Assembly (NCBI GenBank): GCA_035576005.1
Contig: DATLXH010000075.1
Span: 1-40,313 of the forward strand
DNA: 40,313 nucleotides
Source: DATLXH01 sp035576005
GTDB lineage: Bacteria > Acidobacteriota > Thermoanaerobaculia > Gp7-AA8
Direction of reading: 5' to 3'
Shown piece after piece: positions 25,073 to 32,615 of the stretch. The first letter of the stretch is position 1. Each line of letters begins with the position of its first letter. Under the pieces are notes generated by a model. It was not told the origin of the DNA and made no database searches. It saw only the letters and a program-made list of their open reading frames with translations. The position numbers and the translations under genes were made by a program.

Positions 25073-26436
25073 GCGAGCTTGATCTGAATCCCGCTCGAGG
25101 GTCGGTACAGCCGCAACGGACTGCACCTTTCATAGACCGGGATGCACTGGTCGAGTTGTACCTTCAAAATAGACGGACGACGCAGTGGCTCTTTGACCTG
25201 CTGCATCCGGATGCGTACTACGAGAGGCCAATCGCTCTGAGGCAACCAGTCGTTTTCTATGAAGGCCACCTGGCTGGATTTGCGGTCAATATCCTGCTCA
25301 AAGGAGCGCTGGGACGAGCGGGAATCGACGAGTCGCTCGAGCTGCTTTTTGCGCGCGGAATCGATCCGGACAGTCCGCAGGATGTAACGCAGCAGTCGTG
25401 GCCGTCCCGAGAAGTCGTAAGTGACTACGTGACCGCCGCTACGGATGCCGTGGTCGACGCACTACGTCACGAGGACTTCGGATCCGTCACGGATCCGGAG
25501 AATCGGCGGCTGATGGCTGCCTGGACCATCGTCGAGCACGATCCGATGCATCACGAAACGCTTCTATATATGTGGCATCAGCTTGATCCTGCGTTGAAGC
25601 GGCGGCCCGCCGAACTTCGGCCATCACCCTCTGAGCCAGGCTCCCTGGGTAACACGACAGTGGATGTGCCTCACGGCCTGGCGACTCTGGGCGCTGACAG
25701 ACGAGAGCTCCGGTTTGGGTGGGACAACGAATTTCCCTCAGAGCAGGTCGCGGTGCCTTCGTTCCAGATCGACAGGTACAACGTGACCAACGGCGATTTT
25801 CTCAAATTCGTGGAAGCGGGCGGCTACCAGAACAGCGCGCTCTGGACGGATTCTGAGTGGAGATGGCTAAACGACTCGGAGAAGCGTCATCCAACGTTCT
25901 GGGTGGACCGAGGTGGCCAATGGTATTGGCGTGGGATGTTTGAGGAAGTGCCTCTTCCCTCCACGTGGCCCGTGTGGGTTAGTCAGGCCGAGGCCACGGC
26001 TTATGCGCGATGGAGCGGCCGAAGGCTACCCACTGAAGCAGAGTTCCATCGAGCTGCGTTCGGAACGCCGGAAGGGGGGGAGAATCTTTTCCCATGGGGA
26101 AACGCGAGACCGGAACCGCGGCATGGAAACTTCGATCTTCAGAGATTGGATCCTGTTCCCGTCGGTTCATATCCGGATGGCGTGAGCGCCTGGGGAATCC
26201 ATGACCTTATCGGCAACGGCTGGGAGTGGACATCCACGATCTTCGCCCCCTTCAAAGGGTTCGCGCCGATGATCACCTACCCGGTGTATTCAACCGATTT
26301 TTTTGACGACATGCATTTCGTTTTGAAGGGTGCGTCTCCCGCGACATCTGTCCTTCACATCCGCCGCAGTTTCCGAAACTGGTTCCGCCCGAATTATCCT
26401 TATGTGTACGCAGGGTTCCGGACGGTTGCCATGTAG
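25069..26436 (+). CDS. SUMF1/EgtB/OvoA-like non-heme iron enzyme
   Basis: 455 aa, two domains. Residues ~20-185 are DinB-like and supply the iron triad: H67 in VVFYEGHLAGF and H157/H161 in VEHDPMHHETLLYMWHQL, the H-x3-H pattern of EgtB. Residues ~205-455 are a formylglycine-generating-enzyme-like (SUMF1) domain: DRYNVTNGDFLKFVEAGGY, RRLPTEAEFHRAAF, GNGWEWTS and the ending RRSFRNWFRPNYPYVYAGFR. Characterised relatives (EgtB, OvoA, SenA) join a cysteine- or selenium-derived sulfur/selenium to histidine derivatives using O2. The RQPVVFYEGH stretch looks more OvoA-like than mycobacterial EgtB. No EgtD methyltransferase, SenB or OvoA C-terminal methyltransferase is in the window, so the product is not known. 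ATGA overlap with the phosphoesterase stop shows tight coupling. Confidence 0.85.
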   Translation: MSELDLNPARGSVQPQRTAPFIDRDALVELYLQNRRTTQWLFDLLHPDAYYERPIALRQPVVFYEGHLAGFAVNILLKGALGRAGIDESLELLFARGIDPDSPQDVTQQSWPSREVVSDYVTAATDAVVDALRHEDFGSVTDPENRRLMAAWTIVEHDPMHHETLLYMWHQLDPALKRRPAELRPSPSEPGSLGNTTVDVPHGLATLGADRRELRFGWDNEFPSEQVAVPSFQIDRYNVTNGDFLKFVEAGGYQNSALWTDSEWRWLNDSEKRHPTFWVDRGGQWYWRGMFEEVPLPSTWPVWVSQAEATAYARWSGRRLPTEAEFHRAAFGTPEGGENLFPWGNARPEPRHGNFDLQRLDPVPVGSYPDGVSAWGIHDLIGNGWEWTSTIFAPFKGFAPMITYPVYSTDFFDDMHFVLKGASPATSVLHIRRSFRNWFRPNYPYVYAGFRTVAM

Positions 26437-26516
26437 GACAGACATTTTTGGCCGTTGTCACAGCGACGCGGTGTCAACTTCCCATCACATTCACGCCCAA
26501 CGCCGGAGAATCGACT

Positions 26517-27119
26517 ATGCAACCGAACAAGAAACACACCGCAAAAACTTACGACCTCAGCGGGCTGTCAGGGATTTCGGACGAAACCCTCGAGATGCAT
26601 TTCAAACTGTACGAGGGATACGTAAAAGCAACGAACGATTTATCCGAACGGATCGGAGAAATTCTCGCCGACGGAAAGGTCGATCAGGAGGAAATGCCAG
26701 CGTACTCGGAGCTTACCCGGCGACTGGGATTCGAGTACAACGGAATGGTCCTTCATGAGTACTACTTCGAAAACATGAAACGACAGGGGGGCGGCGATCC
26801 GGATCGGACCAGTTCGTTCTATAAGGCGTCCGAGCAAAGCTTCGGGAGCTATGAGATCTGGAAAACGGACTTCACGGGTATCGGGAAGATGCGCGGCGTC
26901 GGGTGGGCTGTTTGTTACCGTAACCCTGAGACAAACGCGATTTCCAATCACTGGATCTCCCTCCACGAGACCGGGAACATCGCAGGTTTTCGCCCCGTGC
27001 TGGTCATGGACGTTTGGGAACATGCGTATCTGCTCGACTACAAACCAGCAGATCGACCGAAGTACATCGAAGCGTTTTTCTCGAACATCGACTGGGACGT
27101 GCTCAGCAAAAGGATCTGA
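26517..27119 (+). CDS. Iron/manganese superoxide dismutase family protein
   Basis: 200 aa. GGAGA 8 nt upstream supports the ATG at 26517. The four metal ligands align with the Fe/Mn-SOD family: H28 (DETLEMHFKLYEGYV), H80 (MVLHEYYFENM), D165 and H169 (VMDVWEHAYLLDY). Tyr35 in the active-site funnel is kept. Deviations: the usual HHxxHH stretch reads HFKLYE, the Gln69-type position is Gly76 (as in Mn-SODs), and the outer-sphere Gln/Ala position appears to be His150 (ISLHETGNI), as in mycobacterial Fe-SOD. No signal peptide, so probably cytoplasmic. It lies 80 nt after the EgtB-like gene and may be transcribed with it. Dismutation is likely; metal preference cannot be read with confidence. Confidence 0.85.
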   Translation: MQPNKKHTAKTYDLSGLSGISDETLEMHFKLYEGYVKATNDLSERIGEILADGKVDQEEMPAYSELTRRLGFEYNGMVLHEYYFENMKRQGGGDPDRTSSFYKASEQSFGSYEIWKTDFTGIGKMRGVGWAVCYRNPETNAISNHWISLHETGNIAGFRPVLVMDVWEHAYLLDYKPADRPKYIEAFFSNIDWDVLSKRI

Positions 27120-27300
27120 CGGAGGGGAGACCGGTCCTGGGTTGTCTGCAGGACCGCACGCTGTGAGGGCCGATACCGTCGCTGTGCGAAAAGTTTCCTC
27201 AGTGCGGCGAGGCGGTAGCACTACGTGAGCGGGTCAACGCCGAAGGTGACGAAAGACCCCTGGTCAGAACTTCTCTCTCCATTTCGCGTAGTCTCAACTG

Positions 27301-28269
27301 ATGACCAGCGCAATCGAGGTTTCTGACCTCACGAAAACCTACTCCTCGTTCGGCGGCCGGAAGATTGAGGCGCTTCGCGGAGTGTCCTTCCGCGTCGAGC
27401 CGGGCGAGATGTTCGGTCTTCTCGGGCCAAACGGTGCAGGGAAGACCACCTCTGTAAAGATTCTCCTCGGCCTGACTCGCGCGACCGCCGGCAGCGCATC
27501 CCTCCTCGGGATGTCGGTTCACGATCCCGAGAGTCGCCGGCGCGTCGGCTATCTGCCTGAAGGTCACAGAATTCCGAACTACCTGACGGCCCGTCAGGCG
27601 CTCTCCATTTTTGGCCGGATGAGTGGACTCGACTCGAGCCAGCTTGCGAAGCGGATTCCTACGCTCATCGAGAGGGTGCGCCTTTCTCAGTGGCTCGACA
27701 TGAAGGTGAAAAAATTCTCCAAAGGAATGACTCAGCGTCTCGGCCTCGCCTGCGCGATGATTCACTCTCCCGATGTCCTCCTGCTCGACGAGCCAACGGA
27801 CGGAGTCGATCCGGTCGGACGTCGCGAGATCCGCGATCTCCTTCGCGAGGAAGCGGATCGCGGAACTGCTGTGCTCCTGAACTCACACCTGCTCTCCGAG
27901 ATCGAGACCACGTGCGACAAGGTTGCCGTTCTCCGCGGCGGGAAAGTCGCGGCTGCAGGAAGGATCGATGAGCTGACGGCGACCGGCTCGCAATACCGAA
28001 TGATGGTTGCCGGCGTCAACGACTCACTCGTTACCAACCTCGAGATGACCGGAGCGACGGTCGACCGACAGAACGGTCACCTCCTTCTCACCGTTCGAGA
28101 CGTCGATCAACTCAACGAACTGATCGACCGGACCCGGGCCGGTGGCCACGCTATCAGCGAGATCGCCGGAGTCCGTTCGAGTCTCGAAGATATCTTTGTC
28201 GACTTGATCAAGACCGGAGACAGCGAGCAGAGCTCGCCCGGTTCGCTACCGGGAGGTGTGCAGCCATGA
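27301..28269 (+). CDS. ABC transporter ATP-binding protein
   Basis: 322 aa. Walker A GPNGAGKTT (42-50), Q-loop replaced by YLPEGHRIPNYLT (84-96), signature FSKGMTQRLGLA (139-150), Walker B LLLDEPTDGVD (160-170) and a switch His in LNSHLLSE. The C-terminal ~100 residues (DELTATGSQYRMMV onward) are the regulatory extension typical of ABC-2 exporters such as drug, gliding (GldA) or NatA types. The ATG at 27301 has no Shine-Dalgarno site. Its stop overlaps the permease start (ATGA). Substrate is not predictable. Confidence 0.93.
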   Translation: MTSAIEVSDLTKTYSSFGGRKIEALRGVSFRVEPGEMFGLLGPNGAGKTTSVKILLGLTRATAGSASLLGMSVHDPESRRRVGYLPEGHRIPNYLTARQALSIFGRMSGLDSSQLAKRIPTLIERVRLSQWLDMKVKKFSKGMTQRLGLACAMIHSPDVLLLDEPTDGVDPVGRREIRDLLREEADRGTAVLLNSHLLSEIETTCDKVAVLRGGKVAAAGRIDELTATGSQYRMMVAGVNDSLVTNLEMTGATVDRQNGHLLLTVRDVDQLNELIDRTRAGGHAISEIAGVRSSLEDIFVDLIKTGDSEQSSPGSLPGGVQP

Positions 28270-29117
28270 AAGTCCTGCTCGCCAACATCGAAGACGTCCT
28301 CCGTGAGGCCGCAGCACGCTGGACGCTGATGGCCTACTTTCTTCTTTCCTCCATCTTCATCATCATCTTCGCGTTCGGAGTCAATCTCGACATCGTGGAC
28401 GGCGCACTTGCCGGAGCGCGTCTTTTTGGTAAGGACGCCGAAGTGAGGAATCCGATGGATATTGAGAAACTGGTACTCGGTTTCGAGTCCGGCTTCTCGG
28501 CATTTCTTTACCTGATCGGTATCTTTCTCGCCATCTTTGCAACAGCGCATCTAGTGCCGCGACTTCAGGAAAAAGGGACAGCAGATCTCTATCTTTCCCG
28601 GCCTGTCTCCCGGTTCGGTCTGCTAACGTCACGCTACATCGCCGGACTACTTCTCGCAGCCACCAACCTCGTCTACCTCATCGGGTCGATCTGGCTGATG
28701 GTCATCTGGAAGACGCATGTCGTCCACCCCCGCTTTCTTTTGAGCGGAGTCATCATTCTCTTTGTGGTTGCTGTGCTGCTCGCGTTTGCCTTCCTCGTCG
28801 GAGTCGTAACGTCCTCAACTGCCGTCTCGATCATGGCAACCTACGCGATCTTTCTCTTCGCCGCGCTCCTCTCGGGGCATGAGCGACTCGCCGCGGCGGT
28901 TTCAAAGGAATGGCAGGCGAATGTGATCCACGGTCTCTACTGGTTTTTTCCCAAAACCGCGGAATTAGGCCAGGCCGTCGTCAAGGCAGTTGCTGGCGGA
29001 GCCCTGGGTGAGCGGATGCCGGACACGCTCACGATCCCTGTGTTCGGAAGCACCCTGGCCTTCGGTCTTCTATGTTTCACCCTTGCAGTGGTCGTTTTTC
29101 AACGAAAGGAGTTTTGA
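28266..29117 (+). CDS. ABC-2 type transporter permease
   Basis: 283 aa with six predicted membrane helices: ~20-40, 76-97, 122-148, 157-182, 187-205 and 262-279. The EKGTADLYLSRPVSRFGLLTS segment (~102-122) after TM2 is the short cytoplasmic coupling motif (LxRPVSR) of ABC-2 permeases. GGGAGG (28251-28256) precedes the ATG by 9 nt, and the start overlaps the ATPase stop. It partners the ATPase 27301-28269; a homodimer of this permease with two ATPases is expected from the family. Confidence 0.9.
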   Translation: MKVLLANIEDVLREAAARWTLMAYFLLSSIFIIIFAFGVNLDIVDGALAGARLFGKDAEVRNPMDIEKLVLGFESGFSAFLYLIGIFLAIFATAHLVPRLQEKGTADLYLSRPVSRFGLLTSRYIAGLLLAATNLVYLIGSIWLMVIWKTHVVHPRFLLSGVIILFVVAVLLAFAFLVGVVTSSTAVSIMATYAIFLFAALLSGHERLAAAVSKEWQANVIHGLYWFFPKTAELGQAVVKAVAGGALGERMPDTLTIPVFGSTLAFGLLCFTLAVVVFQRKEF

Positions 29118-29119
29118 TC

Positions 29120-30139
29120 ATGAGTCTGTTCAATCGACGACGCATCTCAACAGCAACAGCATTGAATGCCTTTCTGTCGTTTTCCCTCTCCATGGGAATC
29201 GCCACGACAGTTTCTGCAGCATCGACGGATGTTCTATCTCTGGTTCCCGCTGACGCGACTACGGTGGGAATGATCCGACTGTCGGACATGCGGAACAGTC
29301 CTCTGACTGCGAGACTTTTCAGTGAGACCGATCGCCTGTCCGTAGATGGCGAAGCCAAGCGTTTCCTCAAGGAAGCAGGGCTCGATCCGGCTCGTGACGT
29401 TGACGTGCTGGTCGCCGCCACTTCACCGCGTGACGGGTCACCCAATGAGCCGGCTGCTCTGGTGCTCGCCGAGGGTCGTTTCAATGTCGCGCGTCTGAGT
29501 GCGGCGATTGTGACTCGCGGTGCAAAGAGCAAGCTTGCGGCGGGAAAGACCTACTTTCTGCTCGAAGAAAAAGGACAGGATCGGCATGGCCAGCGCGGAG
29601 CTGTGGCGTTCGTCGATTCGGGACTGGTAGTGGCTGGTAGTGAAGAGTCTGTCATCGAAGCTCTTCAGCAGAGGAGTCGTTCGACTCAGAACTTCCGCCA
29701 GGCGAGCATCATCGGACGCGAGCTCTCACGAATCGATACCCGTGCGACCGCCTGGGCTTTGATTGACCTTGCCAGAACCCGGCGGTTCCAGGGCGCTCTG
29801 CGCATGCCGGGATCCGGAGCATCAAACGATTCGCTGGCGTCAGCCATGAAAAGCGTCTCGGTCCTCGGGATCTCCTCGATGGATACGGGCGACGCGCTGA
29901 AAATCTCTGCCTTTGGAATCTCGAACGATGCTGAGACGCGCGACCTGCTCGAGGACACCCTGCGAGGCGTCACAGCTGCGTGGCGACTGGCAGCTCAGGA
30001 GAAAGCTCCGGAGCTGGTCTCTGCTCTGCGCAAGTTCAACATCGACCAGAGCGGCGACAGTGTCACCATTGAAGGCACCATCCCCGCAGCGCTGCTCAGG
30101 AGTTTTGCAAATCGCGCCGCGAAGCATCACGCAAAGTAA
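29120..30139 (+). CDS. Exported protein of unknown function in the ABC operon
   Basis: 339 aa. The ATG at 29120 has AAAGGAG 8 nt upstream and follows the permease stop by 2 nt, so the three genes form one operon. Residues ~1-34 are a signal peptide (basic RRRIS, then ALNAFLSFSLSMGIATTVSAA). The mature part starts with SLVPADATTVGMIRLSDM, a pattern seen in secreted proteins of acidobacteria and planctomycetes that measure or bind unknown ligands. Two similar halves are possible (ALVLAEGRFNVARLSAAI, RGAVAFVDSGLVVAG). No catalytic motif. It may be the periplasmic or surface partner of the exporter, or its cargo. Confidence 0.8.
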   Translation: MSLFNRRRISTATALNAFLSFSLSMGIATTVSAASTDVLSLVPADATTVGMIRLSDMRNSPLTARLFSETDRLSVDGEAKRFLKEAGLDPARDVDVLVAATSPRDGSPNEPAALVLAEGRFNVARLSAAIVTRGAKSKLAAGKTYFLLEEKGQDRHGQRGAVAFVDSGLVVAGSEESVIEALQQRSRSTQNFRQASIIGRELSRIDTRATAWALIDLARTRRFQGALRMPGSGASNDSLASAMKSVSVLGISSMDTGDALKISAFGISNDAETRDLLEDTLRGVTAAWRLAAQEKAPELVSALRKFNIDQSGDSVTIEGTIPAALLRSFANRAAKHHAK

Positions 30140-30274
30140 GTAGTTCCTTTAGCGCCCGAGGCGCGGTGCTCCCTCGCCCCGCGGGGATGCGCGAATCTGA
30201 TCACCAGCGGGGCCGCGGCTCCGTGAACCTCGGCGCCATCAGCCATCAGGAGTGTCCAAACCAGCGGGGCAGGC

Positions 30275-30547
30275 GTAGGGCCGCACGGTGTGCGGCCGAC
30301 ACCTGAGGCTCGATATAGACGGATGCGCCGGGGATACCGTGTCGATCCTCCAGATGTCGGCCGCACGCCGTGCGACCCTACACCCGCCCGGTGGTGATGG
30401 ATTGCGCATCCTGCTGGCGCCAAAGGACAAAAAGCTGCGTCAGGGGCGACATCGCGCTTTTCGTGACCACGCTGGCGTTTATCGAGAGGTCATCTTTTAC
30501 CGTGTCGATCCTCCAGGTGTAGGGCCGCACGCCGTGCGGCCCTACAC
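30275..30547. repeat. Three GC-rich palindromes between the ABC operon and the GGDEF-EAL gene
   Basis: Copies at 30275-30300, 30356-30386 and 30517-30547. The last is a perfect 31-nt palindrome, GTGTAGGGCCGCACG / C / CGTGCGGCCCTACAC. Copies 2 and 3 share the preceding direct repeat ACCGTGTCGATCCTCCAG (30337-30354 region and 30499-30516). They resemble the palindromes inside R1 and R4, with GGGACG in place of GGGCCG. They fill most of the 484-nt gap 30140-30623, which otherwise shows no gene or promoter I can support. Confidence 0.85.
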
Positions 30548-30623
30548 CCGCCCGCGATTTCATTTTCTGCAAGCCCTCCTATAGACTTCTGGGCCATCAC
30601 AAGCTGTGCGGAGGGAGTGACGT

Positions 30624-32294
30624 GTGAGTGACGAGATCAAAATCCTCATCGTAGAAGACGATCCCGCCGCCGCTCACCTTATCAAGGGGATGCTCGCCAG
30701 CTCAACCGCTCCGCGTTTTACAACGCAGCACGCCACAACTCTTCGGGAGGCACTCGAAGTGGTTGCCGATCTGGCGCCGGACCTCATTCTCCTGGATCTC
30801 GACCTCCCCGATTCCTCCGAGCTGAACGGCCTGGAGAGACTGCAGGAAGCGACGCCGGAGACCCCCATTCTCATTCTCACAGGGCACGAGGAAGACGCGC
30901 TTGCAGTCGGGACACTGCAACGAGGAGCAGAAGATTTTCTCATCAAGGGCAGCGTCCAGCGTGCCGGACTTACGCGCTCCATTCGTTACGCAATCGAGCG
31001 GCACCATGGTCTCAGAGAGCTCGCTCGTGTCAGCAAGCAACTTCATGCTGCGAACATCGATCTGGAGAGGCTGGCGCTCATTGACCCTCTCACCGAGCTT
31101 CTGAATCGGCGAGGGTTACAGCAGGCTCTCTCACGTGAGAACGAAAGGCTGCAGCGCGACGGCACGGAAGTTCTCGCGCTCATGGTCGACATCGATGACT
31201 TCAAGGGCATCAATGAATCGATGGGTCATTCAGTCGGCGACATTGCGCTGCGGGAGATCACCCGGAAATTGCGCGCGAGCGTACGTGGTGTCGATTCGGT
31301 GGGCAGACTCGGAGGGGATGAATTCCTGCTTCTGATGCCCAAAGCCCGGGCCGCCGAAGCCTCTCGCATTGCTGAGAGGCTACGGCTGCGGATCAGTACG
31401 ACATCCATTCAATCGAGTGCTGGACCGATCAAAATCACCGCCAGCATCGGAGCGATGATGCTGTCCGCGGAGCTAACCTCGATCGACGAAGTGTTGACGC
31501 ATATGCAGGGGATCCTGCACCGCAGCAAGCAAGAGGGAAAGAATCGGGTCACCTATGGCGGAGATACGTTTGACGATACCGACCGGCGGGAAAAAACGCA
31601 GGTGGACATGTGCACCTCACTGGCACGAGGAGACAAACTCGTTTCGGTAAAGCAACCGCTCTTCCGTCTGGTCGATGAAAAGATCATCGGTTACGAGTTT
31701 CTCAGTCGTTACTTCGGCGGTACGCTCGAGATGCCGGACACGTTCTTCCGAATCTGCTCCGAGCGCAACACGGTTAGTCTGGTAGACCATCACTGTCTCA
31801 AGAAGGCTCTCGAAATCTGCGCCCGGATGCCGGATGAAGGTCGATTCCATGTCAACCTCTTTCCTTCGACAATCGTAGGGATCCCGACACAGCATCTTCT
31901 GGAAGAGTTTCCCGCAGTCATCCCACTCGATTGTTTCTGCATCGAGATCAGTGAGCAACAGATCCTGGGCGAACCCTCATATCTGATCGAGCCAGTGCGT
32001 GCGCTCAAGAACGCAGGGATCAAAATCGCGATCGATGATGTCGGTTATGGAAACAGCTGTGTCGAGAGCCTCGTGCTCCTGGAGCCAGACATCATCAAGA
32101 TCGACAAGCGCTGCGTGATGGGAATCGAAAATGATGTCAAGCGCATCAGGCATCTCGAGCGCTACGTAGGGATTGCGCGCCAGCTTGGAGCTGAAGTGAT
32201 CGCTGAAGGAATCGAAACACGGGCAGCGCTGGAGATTGTCAAGAATATCGGGGTCGAGTTTGGACAAGGCTTCCTATGGGGAATGCCTGCCTGA
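30624..32294 (+). CDS. Response regulator with REC, GGDEF and EAL domains
   Basis: 556 aa. REC (1-~120) with E11/D12/D13, phosphoacceptor D58 in ILLDLDLP and lysine in FLIKGS. GGDEF (~150-310) with DPLTELLNRR, the catalytic GRLGGDEFLLL (GGDEF at 230-234) and MVDIDDFKGIN (metal Asp). EAL (~325-556) with EFL in place of EAL at 358-360 (the catalytic Glu is kept), NLFPS, EISEQQ, IDDVGYG, IIKID and EGIET, so all metal and catalytic acids seem present. It may therefore both make and break cyclic di-GMP, the balance being set by phosphorylation. The GTG start at 30624 has GGAGGGAG upstream. No histidine kinase is adjacent. The I-site RxxD before GGEEF-type loops is not obvious, so product feedback is uncertain. 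Confidence 0.93.
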   Translation: MSDEIKILIVEDDPAAAHLIKGMLASSTAPRFTTQHATTLREALEVVADLAPDLILLDLDLPDSSELNGLERLQEATPETPILILTGHEEDALAVGTLQRGAEDFLIKGSVQRAGLTRSIRYAIERHHGLRELARVSKQLHAANIDLERLALIDPLTELLNRRGLQQALSRENERLQRDGTEVLALMVDIDDFKGINESMGHSVGDIALREITRKLRASVRGVDSVGRLGGDEFLLLMPKARAAEASRIAERLRLRISTTSIQSSAGPIKITASIGAMMLSAELTSIDEVLTHMQGILHRSKQEGKNRVTYGGDTFDDTDRREKTQVDMCTSLARGDKLVSVKQPLFRLVDEKIIGYEFLSRYFGGTLEMPDTFFRICSERNTVSLVDHHCLKKALEICARMPDEGRFHVNLFPSTIVGIPTQHLLEEFPAVIPLDCFCIEISEQQILGEPSYLIEPVRALKNAGIKIAIDDVGYGNSCVESLVLLEPDIIKIDKRCVMGIENDVKRIRHLERYVGIARQLGAEVIAEGIETRAALEIVKNIGVEFGQGFLWGMPA

Positions 32295-32297
32295 GAA

Positions 32298-32454
32298 GCT
32301 GTGCAGAAATCCAGAACAGCCCGGGTTGCGGTAGGACAACGGCATCTGCCTTGTGGCGTCTGCTCGGGCGATGTCCCCGCACCCACTCATCGCCAGGCCT
32401 CGCATCTGCCGGCATCGCGCACGCCACCCGCGCTACTCTGGATTTCTGCACAGC
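32298..32454. repeat. MITE-like element with 18-bp perfect inverted repeats
   Basis: GCTGTGCAGAAATCCAGA (32298-32315) is an exact reverse complement of TCTGGATTTCTGCACAGC (32437-32454). It begins 4 nt after the REC-GGDEF-EAL stop and takes up half of the 321-nt gap before the TonB receptor. The end sequence is similar in style to the R family (CTGTG[C]AGAAAT). The interior is non-coding. Confidence 0.8.
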
Positions 32455-32517
32455 CTCTGAGTGAGACGCGCGGGAAGGGAGCGGGTTGGTGATCTCTCCT
32501 CAACCGACGGGATCCTG

Positions 32518-32546
32518 TTGACTCTCCGTGCCGCCGCGGATATAAC
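32518..32546 (+). promoter_or_regulatory. Sigma-70-type promoter of the TonB receptor
   Basis: TTGACT (32518-32523) and TATAAC (32541-32546) are separated by exactly 17 nt. The predicted start of transcription is ~60 nt before the ATG at 32616. This is the clearest housekeeping promoter in the window. No operator or Fur-like palindrome was seen over it. Confidence 0.65.
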
Positions 32547-32615
32547 CGAACGAATTCGTCAAAACTCAGTCTCGGCAGGTAGTCCCATCCGGTTTGTTTT
32601 CTCTGGAGGATCTCG

